A stretch of DNA of 64,000 nt from Amphibalanus amphitrite (GCF_019059575.1 NW_024882187.1:1-64000); one strand, 5' to 3'. Positions 60,701 to 63,490 are shown, counted from the first letter of the stretch. The notes: generated from the letters alone by a model not told the origin. Made by a program: numbers and translations.

Positions 60701-63008
60701 AATACACTGCTGACAGAACACTGCTGGGCGCCCAGCAACTGATATCGCGAGTTAACACTGGTCAGTGGTCACGGCTGATTTTTATTACAGTGCTGAGCTT
60801 CAGAATCGTTCCCCGTCGCCCCCGTCTGTCGCCCCCGTCCCCCACTGACCCCGCCCCCGCCGGTTGCAGCCGCCTGGAGAGCGCCGCGCCGGGGCTGTCG
60901 GGCGGCCCCCAGCCGGGGGTGCACGTGGCAGGGATGTGGCCCGCCACCGAACCGCCGCGAGGCTTCTTCACCAGCCTCAAGTTCATCATCGTGGGCCTGT
61001 CGCTGGCTATCTTCCTGCTGATGGTGGCTACTCTGGCGGTGCTCTGCTCCAAGAGCTGCAAACGGTCAGTGGTGCACAGTTACACATAGTGGGTGTGTGG
61101 AGATATCGCACTGGCAGTGCCCTGCTGCAGGGGCTGCCAGCGGTCAGTGGTGCCGATAAGTTTCATGTGCTGCAATATCGTGTGCTGGCGTACTTAGGAT
61201 CTGTTCACTGATGCCGTGCTCGTGATGCCATGCGTTCAGCTTCATCGAATAAGCCTGCTTGTCATTAATGCATATTAAACACGCATTGTCTCTCGCGCCC
61301 TTTGTCACCCGTTGCCGCGTCTCTGAAGGACTCGCGGTCACTCTCGGTCCCGTTTCTGTCGGTTTCTCTGTCTCTGACGGTCCATGTGATCCGTGTCCGC
61401 TCCAGGGACCGCAAGACGTCGCCGTACCCGCCGCTGACGCTGACGCCGGCCGCCAGCGGCTACAGCGGCACCCCGCCGCCCAGTGACGTCACTCAGATGA
61501 CGTCACACCAGCCGAGGGAGATGGTCGAGCGGCGCCGCAGTCCGCCGGCCGAGCGGGCGCCCGGAGCCCCCCTGGGTCTGGTCCTGGAGCCGCCCCTGTA
61601 CAGGTCAGTGACAGGTCACAGCAGACAGACCCCCTGGGACTGGTCCTGGAGCCGTCCCTGTGCACTGTGCAGTCAGTGACAGGTCACAGGTCACAGACAG
61701 ACCCCCTGGGTCTGGTCCTGGAGCCGCCCCTGTACAGGTCAGTGACAGGTCACAGGTCACAGATAGACCCCCTGGGTCGGGTCCTGGAGCCGCCCCTGTA
61801 CAGGTCAGTCACAGGTCACAGTAGACAGACCCCTTGGGACTGGTGCTGGAGCCGCCTCTGTACAGGTCATTGCAATCGAAGTGCCAAAGTCTTCTTCTGA
61901 TGCATAATTGCGGTGGTGCAACGGAAAGAGCCTAGGTATGAGGTAAAACGATTAATAAACTGAAACGAAGAAAATGTTGTAAAAGAGAGCATCTGCCGAC
62001 TGATGCATCATTTCATTCGAAGAAATCGACCCTCGTAAGTCGTAACTCGATGTAAACTACCTGTGGCCACCACGTTTAGGTTTCTGACGTGGCCCCGTCG
62101 CCCGTTTTCAGCAAGCCGTCGCGCCGGCTGGCCGCCACCCAGGTCTCGCCGGGCCACTATGTGGCCGACCCCAAGCAGATGTCGCAGACCGTGGCGCGCC
62201 GGCGCCGTGACCCCGGCCAGGGTCAAGGTCAGGGCGTCTCGCACGTGCGCTACGGCAGCCTCAACTACCCGCGCGCCGGCCGGGCGGCCAATCAGCTGGC
62301 GGCCCTGCTGACGCCCGAGCGGCCATTGGCCGGCGCCAACGTGCGCCGCCAGTCGGTGACCAATAGCATGGGCGACGGCACCGAGGTGGGCGTGGCCACG
62401 ATGAGCTTCTACAGCGAGTCGCCGTCCGACATGCCGCCCGTCGACTTCGGCCCCGGGTGAGAGCGGCGGGGCGGGACAGAGGGGAGGGAGTAGGTGAGGG
62501 CGGCGGAGCGGGACGGATGGGAGGAAGTGGGACATTCATGGGACAAGAGCGAGGCACGGCCTATCTGGCTCCATGGGACTAATTTTCTGGGCCTATTTTC
62601 CGGTGTGTTTCGGGAAGCTGGAGTCTATTTCCGAGCTATCCTATGTCGTCGAACCAGATTTCGTCAAATAAGTCCTCCCAGGCTCTCGAACTAAACAATG
62701 TGCAAGTAACCATCCCCCTATAGACTTTGGAGTTTGGGGTCAGTCTATGAGTATTTGATGCGGCGCGGCTAAATAGCAGTGCCCCCTGTGACCCGTTTCT
62801 ATGCGTCAGGTTCCGGCTGCGGGTGGACCCCTCTGTGACGTCACCGCCGCGACCCGGCGACGAGCGGCGCTTCGCCGACCCGTCGGCCGCGCACCCAGAG
62901 ACATCTACCGGCCACCTGCGAACTAACAGTTCGGACGCCCGCGGAGAGGAGTTTCTGGACTCTCTGGAGCCGGGGCAGTTCCCGCGCACCTGGTCCGTCA
63001 AACAGTGA
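24692..63008 (+). CDS. Cad99C: Cadherin-99C / protocadherin-15-like gene (23 coding exons, 1942 aa)
   Basis: Single-pass cadherin of the Cad99C/PCDH15 family. In Drosophila, Cad99C controls apical microvillus length and works with myosin VIIA; vertebrate PCDH15 forms hair-cell tip links (family knowledge). Exons: 24692-24764, 27776-27906, 29549-29704, 45857-45965, 46594-46802, 47518-47646, 48373-48558, 49799-49996, 50553-50728, 51136-51271, 51581-51837, 52358-52479, 52804-53000, 53290-53445, 53733-55946, 56173-56271, 56670-56771, 57832-57920, 60220-60372, 60870-61064, 61406-61603, 62112-62456, 62810-63008. They sum to 5829 nt; all phases match and all introns are GT-AG. Calcium-linker motifs: DVND near 133, DSDD 245, DLND 360, DSND 471, DTND 777, DVND 1177 and 1450. 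A PCDH15/CDH23-type membrane-adjacent domain spans about 1551-1655 and the transmembrane helix about 1669-1690. EC1 begins Cys26-Arg-Leu and has Cys113, like the paired cysteines of PCDH15 EC1. Counting degenerate linkers I get 11-13 EC repeats; the family usually has 11. Splice choices are mine, not from transcripts. Confidence 0.87.
25081..26909. mobile_element. Inverted-repeat (foldback-type) element, 1.83 kb, intron 1
   Basis: CAGCTGGGGCATTCCACGTC at the left end is repeated in inverse at 26890-26909. Beyond the ~25 identical terminal bases, two arms of about 450 bp remain recognisably homologous in inverse (GCAAAAAACACGTCACCTTC near 25432 and its complement near 26555; AGTGGGCCATTCATAA near 25516 and its complement near 26470). 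They enclose about 900 bp of unrelated sequence. No ORF is convincing and no target-site duplication is clear. Confidence 0.82.
27549..27790 (+). repeat. Exon 2 acceptor-edge repeat (3 copies, about 86-89 bp)
   Basis: The block GCAG|G(C/T)TGTCG(A/G)CTGGGCAGT occurs with exon-side starts at 27601, 27687 and 27776. Spacer units carry CCCAGTGACGCGGTG motifs. Only the third leads into exon 2; the first two are intronic copies of the acceptor and first ~17 exon bases. Confidence 0.85.
27776..27906 (+). CDS. Cad99C: Cad99C exon 2: EC1, first half (aa 25-68)
   Basis: Acceptor CTCTGCAG, donor AAG|GTAAGG, exit phase 0. It encodes the EC1 start, with Cys26 and the strand VPENLQPGTHVLVFEAEG. The acceptor and first exon bases also occur twice upstream (see the repeat at 27549-27790). 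This third copy is chosen because only it continues into a long cadherin-like reading frame with a good donor. Confidence 0.83.
28439..29380. mobile_element. TTAA-flanked non-autonomous element (942 bp, intron 2)
   Basis: TTAACCCGCGCACCGACGGG at the left and CCGTCGGTGCGCGGGTTAA at the right form inverted repeats with TTAA on both sides. Subterminal G-run/C-run hairpins lie at 28456-28487 and 29310-29338. The interior is rich in AGGTCA and TGACCT. No coding capacity. Confidence 0.88.
29549..29704 (+). CDS. Cad99C: Cad99C exon 3: EC1, second half (aa 69-120)
   Basis: Acceptor CGTTTCAG, donor CACG|GTGAGC, phase 0 at both ends. It encodes a DEDYTDYFRPVLL... segment that aligns by eye with the 'NVDYWVLLDP' part of PCDH15 EC1, and Cys113 (RVFCAS), the expected disulfide partner of Cys26. 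The exon's last ~40 nt and its donor are repeated at about 30991-31040, after a 1.3-kb minisatellite. Reading past the first donor meets a stop at 29748-29750. Confidence 0.83.
29716..31010 (+). repeat. 33-bp minisatellite in intron 3 (about 39 copies)
   Basis: The unit is GTCTCCCAGCCGGCAGACAG plus TAGTGT(C/T)AGAGGG, exactly 33 bp, so long open frames with 11-residue repeats appear on both strands (VSQPADSSVRG, LLSAGWETPLT). These are not genes. Subtypes (GTGTGG, GTTGTGTCAGGG) recur in blocks, showing higher-order duplication. The core GGTCTCCCAGCCG also lies inside exon 3 (29611-29623), so the unit may have come from the exon. Confidence 0.93.
30985..31045 (+). repeat. Second copy of the exon 3 3' edge with donor
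   Basis: GTGTTCTGCGCCAGCTGGCC...TTCACG|GTGAGCAGAGA matches 29678-29715 with two mismatches. The 33-bp array therefore lies between two copies of the exon 3 donor about 1.32 kb apart. Use of the second donor would retain the array, whose frame is closed by a stop at 29748. Confidence 0.88.
31046..38418. other. Intron 3, middle part
   Basis: No exon recognised. It holds about 12 units of GGCTGTGTCACCG at 32205-32380, a run of 12 G at about 32560, the MITE at 32814-33092, CTGTCTCTG-rich sequence at 34260-34410 and GC islands at 33.4-33.7, 34.4-34.8 and 37.2-37.5 kb. Confidence 0.55.
32814..33092. mobile_element. Short TA-flanked MITE (279 bp), intron 3
   Basis: TAGCCGTTTTCCCGACGG at the left and CCGTCGTGAAAACGGCTA at the right form inverted repeats ending in TA, as in Tc1/mariner-type MITEs. 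The interior repeats GGTGCAGATTTGGTCAAATC twice (about 32870 and 33036). A lone copy of the same terminus lies at 3894-3913. Confidence 0.65.
38419..39127. mobile_element. TTAA-flanked non-autonomous element, left part (interrupted)
   Basis: It begins TTAACCATCG and shares AAAGCGGCCGAT, TTTGACCTGTGG and CCATGTTTGGCCG blocks with the complete element at 48761-49653. It stops at GGGTCATTAAAC where the retrotransposon begins. Its continuation is at 42889. Confidence 0.8.
39128..42888 (+). mobile_element. Non-LTR retrotransposon, apparently full length
   Basis: It has a 5' untranslated part of about 400 nt (with a duplicated TCTTCGCTGCGCGGCGCCAG block at about 39136 and 39186), one long ORF, a TATG microsatellite near 42740, and a 3' (AAAT)n tail ending at about 42888. 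There are no terminal repeats. It sits in sense orientation in Cad99C intron 3 and splits an older TTAA-flanked element. No target-site duplication longer than a few bases is visible. ORF architecture and tail suggest the CR1/L2/Daphne/Jockey side of non-LTR elements; I cannot fix the clade. Confidence 0.85.
39525..42677 (+). CDS. Retrotransposon endonuclease-reverse transcriptase (1050 aa)
   Basis: One intact ORF. A Pro/Arg-rich N-terminus (about 1-118) is followed by an exonuclease-endonuclease-phosphatase domain at about 121-345: QLNVQS with N127, LSETWL with E154, GDVNIN with D269 and N271, STID with D310, and VSHRP with H343. The Asp usually before that His is Ser here. The reverse transcriptase spans about 585-860: NFRPISILPTIAKITE, HGFRANHATDTAL, LLDLSKCFD with D680, GSALGPLLY, and catalytic YADD at 770-773. 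It nicks target DNA and copies element RNA by target-primed reverse transcription (family knowledge). There is no separate ORF1. The lack of stops suggests recent activity. The 5'-most Met is used; an upstream start is not excluded. Confidence 0.92.
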   Translation: MHQDLLRCLTVLAVVRLLTLAAVPAPAPARAARAGRAHSGHDPGHVQLTEQVTATRPPRPRPCSAAAVSAPPAPSRAASDPVRPPAANRGAPRPTRRGVRSRRRGTRGGRIWRVGERPDQLYIAQLNVQSIKPKLLELRHDIAQHGYDVVVLSETWLKPTTPNRLLPVPGYQLLRRDRADGRGYGGVAVLVRETLAATVMDGPDQVTAGSKLESLWVQIRAGPQKVTLCSLYRPPVQTQARVTADLDELEQQLQRAITQNSGPIIVAGDVNINTINGGTAATRLRELLTTYSMQQHISEPTFRSSGSTIDMISSNRDVLRAGTLFCDYSPHNWSRVLVPIVSHRPVRCTLTGRGWRRLDVTEANRRLLDSDWSPVYRSDDPGEQWNSFLTVTIPILNSLIPARRMHIRNPTAPPVSEATKDLMARRRAALRASDRDRYKELNRQVRSAVRSDTREEIGRRIREGGPSSMWRSVRPVISGKRPTRPSPDADADTINQYFVSIGETTARQVNSAGPELAVRLPRVATGRFQVTPVTPEHLRRVVGRMANSTSCGADGLCVRFIKQCVDSICPVITHIVNTSLTSHTVPDSWKLALVHPIQKTPKSTDVSNFRPISILPTIAKITERVVYEQLFNYFTSHHLFSTSQHGFRANHATDTALVTVTDRVFEAMDRKDITLLCLLDLSKCFDVVPHSGLLKKLELYNVDTRWFVSYLAGHYQQVVTRDTRGADALSAPLPNPIGTYQGSALGPLLYSIYANDMPLYADEDAAIVQYADDTQVLVSGRPGDIDALTGSMERNLAQLSNWFGKNGMKINAKKTQLIALGTRQNLRQLSTVSIKFMGATVSGSPEVRNLGVIFDPCMTFSAHIDDVVRRCTGILTGLSHSKHSLPHSTLITLVQGLVISLIRYCISVYGTCNVTQTSRLQRVLNFAARVISGRRKFDHVSDVLRDLEWLSAHNMYTYHVLTLLKRTLVTAQPELLSENLVRRRHVHQRATRQDDMLHVPMIKSESGRRRFLFAAATAFNRLPPSMRDLDMRAFKRELRRHLLQQQRNDR
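42889..43045. mobile_element. TTAA-flanked non-autonomous element, right part (interrupted)
   Basis: It resumes with CTGACTTGGAAAGTCAGC, matching CTGACCTGGAAGGTCACC of the intact copy at 49453. It continues through CCGCGAAGCTCTAGCTTGAT and ends in a G-run/C-run near 43015-43035. The terminal TTAA is missing, so this end is truncated. Confidence 0.75.
43046..45651. other. Intron 3, 3' part
   Basis: No exon recognised. Tandem repeats: 43690-43850, four ~38-bp units of GGCTCGGTATAGTGGCCAGC plus GCAGGACCGCCGGCTGCG; 44790-44940, five ~34-bp units of GACTCGTGGTGACGGGACTC plus TCGTGCCGGGGG(T). The rest is GC-rich non-coding sequence. Confidence 0.6.
45652..45862 (+). repeat. Exon 4 acceptor-edge repeat (about 8 units)
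   Basis: Units of 24-30 bp of the form TTGCAGGGCTCACTGGTGTT(TGTGTGTTTG) end with the real acceptor at 45856. Five units keep TTGCAG preceded by a T/G-rich tract. The exon itself starts GGCTCTGACTCACTGCTGGTGT, so the repeat covers the acceptor and the exon start. Confidence 0.8.
45857..45965 (+). CDS. Cad99C: Cad99C exon 4: EC1/EC2 linker (aa 121-157)
   Basis: Acceptor TGTTGCAG, donor GCCAG|GTCAGA, enters in phase 0 and leaves in phase 1. It carries the calcium linker DVNDHPPVF and the next EC start VTVDELTPPG, close to PCDH15 'VNELTPVG'. Joining it directly to exon 3 keeps the spacing from Cys113 to the DxND motif seen in PCDH15, so no exon seems to be missing from the 16.2-kb intron 3. Both edges are repeated in the flanking introns. 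Confidence 0.87.
45938..46090 (+). repeat. Exon 4 donor-edge duplication plus GGTCAC repeats
   Basis: GGTCACTGTGGACGAGCTCA(C/T)CCCGCCAGGTC occurs at the exon end (donor GT at 45966) and again with GT at 46036, 70 bp later. The spacer is a series of GGGGTCACACGG repeats. Confidence 0.85.
46594..46802 (+). CDS. Cad99C: Cad99C exon 5: EC2 (aa 157-226)
   Basis: Acceptor CGCCCACAG, donor CCTCG|GTAAGC. It starts by completing Gly157 and encodes an EC2 body (IVVFDGIIAEDND...LEKPLDFEYGDRELNLTVTAS) with the usual xDFE/D-R motif of a cadherin repeat. It leaves in phase 0. Confidence 0.88.
46940..47345. repeat. 40-bp minisatellite in intron 5 (about 10 copies)
   Basis: The unit reads ACCACGGTATGGAGACTGCA followed by ACAGTGCACACAACAGTAGC, with point differences and one short unit near 47240. 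It fills most of intron 5. The open frames in it on the minus strand are repeat artefacts. Confidence 0.9.
47518..47646 (+). CDS. Cad99C: Cad99C exon 6: EC2/EC3 linker (aa 227-269)
   Basis: Acceptor GTCCGTAG, donor ACGCAG|GTGAGA, phase 0 at both ends. It encodes the linker DSDDQPPVF; the middle Asp-Asp replaces the common Asn-Asp, and PCDH15 also has a DGDD variant at its EC2/EC3 linker. The last ~60 nt with the donor recur several times in the following intron. Confidence 0.87.
47590..48240 (+). repeat. Exon 6 donor-edge repeat (about 8 degenerate copies)
   Basis: The exon end TACCGCGCCAGCGTCACAGA...ACGCAG|GTGAGA is copied with donor-like GT at 47755, 47850 and 47940. Shorter copies end near 47992, 48061, 48172 and 48225. 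Between them lie runs of AGAGTACAG. The first copy is 108 bp after the real donor (in phase), but intronic TAG codons intervene. Confidence 0.87.
48373..48558 (+). CDS. Cad99C: Cad99C exon 7: EC3 (aa 270-331)
   Basis: The acceptor is preceded by a run of about 14 C. Donor ATCAG|GTGAGC, phase 0 at both ends. It encodes EC3 with ILAYDADL, FSIDRETGRLTLV and FDRERLDQ, a textbook cadherin core. The leading ATG is an ordinary internal Met codon, not a start. Confidence 0.88.
48761..49653. mobile_element. TTAA-flanked non-autonomous element, complete (893 bp, intron 7)
   Basis: Ends are TTAACCCTCGCCGG and CCGGCGAGGGTTAA: inverted repeats with TTAA on both sides, as in piggyBac-type insertions. It has no ORF. 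The interior holds many AGGTCA motifs (e.g. GGTCACCTGAAGGTCAGGTC) and, near the right end, a G-run/C-run hairpin. Confidence 0.85.
49799..49996 (+). CDS. Cad99C: Cad99C exon 8: EC3/EC4 linker (aa 332-397)
   Basis: Acceptor GTTTTCAG, donor GACGAG|GTGAGG, phase 0 at both ends. It encodes the calcium linker DLNDNRPDF followed by the EC4 start with VQATDPDE. The preceding intron holds a complete TTAA-flanked non-autonomous transposon. Confidence 0.9.
50370..50560 (+). repeat. Exon 9 acceptor-edge repeat (6 copies, 34-36 bp)
   Basis: (T/G)CAG|GGCGA(T/C)AACGCCCGGTTCACACTGACC(T/G)TT units have exon-side starts at 50377, 50413, 50447, 50481, 50517 and 50553. Only the last is the functional acceptor I infer. 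Each copy keeps a pyrimidine tract and AG. Confidence 0.9.
50553..50728 (+). CDS. Cad99C: Cad99C exon 9: EC4 (aa 398-455)
   Basis: Acceptor TTCGGCAG, donor GACGAACG|GTGGGA. It enters in phase 0 and leaves in phase 2. It encodes GDNARFTYRLEDRSGAFGLD...LDRETRPLLQLDIFADELRPNVLDE, the EC4 body. Both ends sit inside tandem arrays of themselves: five acceptor-edge copies upstream and about nine donor-edge copies downstream. The acceptor chosen is the last copy, which alone continues into the domain. The donor chosen is the first. Confidence 0.83.
50721..50965 (+). repeat. Exon 9 donor-edge repeat (about 10 copies, 23-28 bp)
   Basis: The unit GACGAACG|GTGGGAAGGGAG(GGAG) starts at 50721, 50745, 50769, 50792, 50816, 50840, 50868 and 50896, with two shorter ones after. 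The exon frame stays open through the whole array to 50999 (ERWEGREDEWWEGRED...), so alternative donors at +24, +48 and +147 would insert short charged modules into EC4. Confidence 0.9.
51136..51271 (+). CDS. Cad99C: Cad99C exon 10: EC4/EC5 linker (aa 456-501)
   Basis: Acceptor GGTTTCAG, donor GGACAG|GTGAGG. The first T completes Arg456 with CG from exon 9. It encodes the linker DSNDNNPQF and the EC5 start (FVVEGNSSVGSVIGQ), leaving in phase 0. Confidence 0.88.
51581..51837 (+). CDS. Cad99C: Cad99C exon 11: EC5 (aa 502-586)
   Basis: Acceptor ATTTTACAG, donor CCCAG|GTGGGT, leaving in phase 2. It encodes SATDPDEAGNGRVRFSF and the EC5 body, ending in VLVRPRNVRPP where a DxNDN linker would be expected. 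PCDH15 is likewise degenerate at its EC4/EC5 linker (PPNNQSPP). This joint probably lacks full calcium binding. Confidence 0.87.
51825..51925 (+). repeat. Possible exon 11 donor-edge repeat (3 weak copies)
   Basis: CCGCCCAG|GTGGGTAGCGG is followed by ACCTCCCAG|GAAGGGG and GCCCCCAG|GTAGGCGGG at about 50- and 30-bp steps. The similarity is short and purine-rich, so chance is possible. Confidence 0.4.
52358..52479 (+). CDS. Cad99C: Cad99C exon 12: EC6, first half (aa 587-627)
   Basis: Acceptor CCGTTTCAG, donor GCACCG|GTACGT, entering with one base to finish Ser587 and leaving in phase 1. It encodes WVGKDVAPGSRLGQLTAGDPDGDSLTFRLRNGT, a compact EC start with a DPDGD motif, comparable to 'TDREGDSITYAIENGD' of PCDH15. 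Confidence 0.87.
52804..53000 (+). CDS. Cad99C: Cad99C exon 13: EC6, second half (aa 628-693)
   Basis: Acceptor CTCCCCCAG, donor GTCGAG|GTGAGG, phase 0 exit. It encodes LFEIEEGTGVIRVVSPLND...GVDVTDGTHL, the second half of EC6. The following linker reads VPENAEEAF and lacks the DxND acidic residues, so this is another likely calcium-poor joint. Confidence 0.87.
53290..53445 (+). CDS. Cad99C: Cad99C exon 14: EC7, first half (aa 694-745)
   Basis: Acceptor CTTTTCAG, donor TTCGAG|GTAAGT (a strong consensus), phase 0 at both ends. It encodes LTIGSLLNGTS...NETFEVTKKGELRLLKPLDFE. Several NxT/S sequons suggest N-glycosylation. Base composition is less GC-rich than in neighbouring exons. Confidence 0.85.
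53733..55946 (+). CDS. Cad99C: Cad99C exon 15: large exon, about EC7 to EC12 (aa 746-1483)
   Basis: Acceptor GTTCCAG, donor CTGCAG|GTGGGG. There are 738 uninterrupted codons, phase 0 at both ends. Calcium linkers: DTNDNGPRF about 777, DVNDNPPRF about 1177, DVNDNSPRL about 1450. Degenerate joints lie near 879 (VIGWGAAG), 1057 (VAVPRP) and 1300 (DVEDVRP). A Ser/Gly-rich, probably flexible segment lies at about 885-905. A cysteine insert with two CxxxC motifs (CPQLC, CRHTC) lies at about 1142-1165, just before the DVND at 1177. The sequence is very GC-rich. A second donor at 56016 would add 23 in-frame residues. Confidence 0.9.
55920..56020 (+). repeat. Exon 15 donor-edge duplication, in frame
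   Basis: TTCACCCTCGTCACACTGCAG|GTGGGG is followed 69 bp later by TTCACGCTTATCACACTGCAG|GTCAAT (GT at 56016). The frame is open between them, so the second donor would add exactly 23 residues before exon 16. Confidence 0.8.
56173..56271 (+). CDS. Cad99C: Cad99C exon 16: last EC repeat (aa 1484-1516)
   Basis: Acceptor TGTTTTCAG, donor GGGGAG|GTGAGG, phase 0. It encodes ASDQDHGDNVTFHLNSSSSD...FSVEPLTGE, the middle of the last EC repeat, comparable to EC11 of PCDH15. Confidence 0.87.
56670..56771 (+). CDS. Cad99C: Cad99C exon 17: end of last EC repeat (aa 1517-1550)
   Basis: Acceptor CCACCGCAG, donor CTGCTG|GTGAGT, phase 0. It encodes VRLLRRADVSSQRLHRLGLVARDAANHTDAVTLL, the last strands before the membrane-adjacent domain. 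The 3' part and donor are tandemly repeated from here to about 57.5 kb. The first donor is preferred because later ones shift frame or follow a stop (frame closes at 56903). Confidence 0.86.
56728..57500 (+). repeat. Exon 17 donor-edge array (about 8 long units, 64 bp)
   Basis: The exon tail CTGGTGGCCCGGGACGCCGC...CACTCTGCTG|GT(G/A)AGTACGG recurs every 64 bp, with GT at 56772, 56836, 56900 and 56964. After that come mixed long units and shorter CTCTGCTGGTAAGTACGGA units to 57.5 kb. Nearly every unit keeps a consensus donor. Confidence 0.92.
57832..57920 (+). CDS. Cad99C: Cad99C exon 18: start of membrane-adjacent domain (aa 1551-1579)
   Basis: Acceptor TACGCTCAG, donor ATAGCCAG|GTGGGC, exit phase 2. 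The VYVLDSRDMLVVKLNRTAAHVQQHRHSIA segment resembles the 'IYILRDDQRVKIVIN' and 'QLDMQVIVSNVPPTLVEKK' starts of the CDH23 and PCDH15 membrane-adjacent domains. This resemblance is the main reason to place the gene in this family. Confidence 0.85.
58095..60285 (+). repeat. Exon 19 acceptor-edge array (24 copies, 89 bp)
   Basis: Exon-side starts run from 58173 to 60220, exactly 23 x 89 bp apart, plus a partial unit before. Each unit holds TATCTCCTGTACAG|AGGCCTGAGC, the first ~50 exon bases and ~30 bp of intron (CTGTCTGTATCTAACTGTAG). Subtypes (GGTCTGAGTACACTGG, GGTCTCAGTACATTAGCGG) alternate. Minus-strand 85-residue open frames in it are artefacts. Confidence 0.96.
60220..60372 (+). CDS. Cad99C: Cad99C exon 19: membrane-adjacent domain (aa 1580-1630)
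   Basis: Acceptor CTCCTGTACAG, donor ATGGC|GTGAGT. It encodes RGLSALAAADVRVLRVSPHSDGELVDD...DVWLYALEPATSTLLSAQQLMA; the VYA/LYA strand and 'LxAQQL' helix fit the PCDH15 domain. This acceptor is the last of 24 near-identical acceptors spaced by 89 bp. Only this copy continues past 'VSPH' into the domain; the others run into intronic sequence and a stop. Confidence 0.84.
60325..60760 (+). repeat. Exon 19 donor-edge copies and CACTGCTGACA repeats
   Basis: The exon end CACTGCTGAGCGCACAGCAA...ATGGC|GTGAGTACTG is copied at about 60456-60525 (CAGCGACTGATGGCGTGAGT) and in decayed form at about 60716-60758 (CCCAGCAACTGATATCGCGA). Between them about 20 units of 12-14 bp (ACACTGCTGACAAT) fill the intron. 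Confidence 0.85.
60870..61064 (+). CDS. Cad99C: Cad99C exon 20: transmembrane segment (aa 1631-1695)
   Basis: Acceptor GGTTGCAG, donor AAACG|GTCAGT. It encodes an extracellular Gly/Pro-rich stalk and then the hydrophobic segment FIIVGLSLAIFLLMVATLAV (about aa 1669-1688), followed by Cys-Ser-Lys-Ser-Cys-Lys-Arg. The basic stop-transfer puts the C-terminus in the cytoplasm. Membrane-proximal cysteines could be palmitoylated (inference). Confidence 0.9.
61040..61160 (+). repeat. Exon 20 donor-edge duplication
   Basis: CTCTGGCGGTGCTCTGCTCC...AAACG|GTCAGTGGTGC at the exon end is repeated in diverged form at about 61112-61155 (ACTGGCAGTGCCCTGCTGCA...CAGCG|GTCAGTGGTGC), 78 bp later. Confidence 0.75.
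61406..61603 (+). CDS. Cad99C: Cad99C exon 21: cytoplasmic tail, part 1 (aa 1696-1761)
   Basis: Acceptor CGCTCCAG, donor TACAG|GTCAGT. It encodes a Pro/Ser/Thr-rich, probably disordered tail (KTSPYPPLTLTPAAS..., ERRRSPPAERAPGAP, LGLVLEPPLY). The last ~35 nt and donor recur four times downstream to 61.87 kb. Confidence 0.83.
61575..61870 (+). repeat. Exon 21 donor-edge array (5 copies, about 63-68 bp)
   Basis: CCCCTGGGTCTGGTCCTGGA...TGTACAG|GTCAGTGACAGG occurs with GT at 61604, 61738, 61804 and 61867. One further copy near 61670 has lost its donor (TGCAGTCAGTG). The intronic part of each unit is a CAGGTCACAGGTCACAGACAG motif. Confidence 0.92.
62112..62456 (+). CDS. Cad99C: Cad99C exon 22: cytoplasmic tail, part 2 (aa 1762-1876)
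   Basis: Acceptor CCGTTTTCAG, donor CCCCGG|GTGAGA. It encodes KPSRRLAATQVSPGHYVADP..., a basic ARRRRDPGQGQGQG stretch, and FYSESPSDMPPVDFGPG. Potential phospho-Ser and Tyr sites are visible, but I recognise no named domain. The tail probably recruits actin-linked partners, as in Drosophila Cad99C (inference). Confidence 0.84.
62810..63008 (+). CDS. Cad99C: Cad99C exon 23: C-terminus and stop (aa 1877-1942)
   Basis: Acceptor TATGCGTCAG. G completes Gly1877, then 65 codons and TGA at 63006-63008. It encodes FRLRVDPSVTSPPRPGDERRF...EEFLDSLEPGQFPRTWSVKQ. The terminal residues are not a classical class I PDZ ligand. The motif around the stop codon (AAACAGTGACC) is repeated about a dozen times just after it. 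Confidence 0.82.
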
Positions 63009-63125
63009 CCGAAACAGGGACCGAACAGGGACCGAACAGTGACGGAAACAGTGAGCGAAACAATGACGGAAACAGTGACGAAAACAGTAACCGAAATAGT
63101 GGCCGAAACAGAGTGACCGATGCGG
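62995..63125 (+). repeat. Stop-codon-edge tandem repeat
   Basis: The CDS end AAACAGTGACC is followed by about 12 degenerate 10-13 bp units (GAAACAGGGACC, GAACAGTGACG, GAAACAGTGAGC, GAAACAGTGACG and similar). The repeated motif includes the CAG-TGA of the real stop, so the coding/UTR boundary has been copied outward. Confidence 0.8.
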
Positions 63126-63490
63126 GGGCCGAAACGGACCGAACAGTGAGCGAGACAGAAGGGAGTGCTGGGACACGGACAGTGCCAGTGATATGCGGTC
63201 AAACTGCAGTGAACCTGTGACCGGCCGTCTGTTCCAGCGAGCTATGCCTGCGTGTCGGTGTGAGAGAACCTTTATTGTGTGGTAGAGATGTAACATTTGT
63301 AAAAAAAAAACGTGCACAAAGCTACCCCACGCCGAACCAAAGTGCTCACAAAGCGAAGGATGCATAACACAGCGATGTAAAGACGGTAACTGTGACGCCG
63401 TGGGCAAATACTGGTGCGACGTCCAATGCTTGGACATCGAGATGAGCGGGCACAAAGTCATGTGTAAATAAATAAAGTGTTTTACTTGCA
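63009..63490 (+). other. Cad99C: Cad99C 3' UTR
   Basis: It starts after the TGA at 63006-63008 and probably ends just after AATAAA at 63471-63476, giving about 480 nt. The first ~120 nt are a degenerate tandem repeat of the stop-codon motif. A run of 10 A lies near 63300-63310. Confidence 0.65.
63471..63476 (+). promoter_or_regulatory. Polyadenylation signal AATAAA
   Basis: Canonical hexamer in the context TAAATAAATAAAG, 463 nt after the stop codon, followed within 40 nt by a T/G-rich stretch (TGTTTTACTTGC and TTTCGTCTGTT). Confidence 0.7.
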
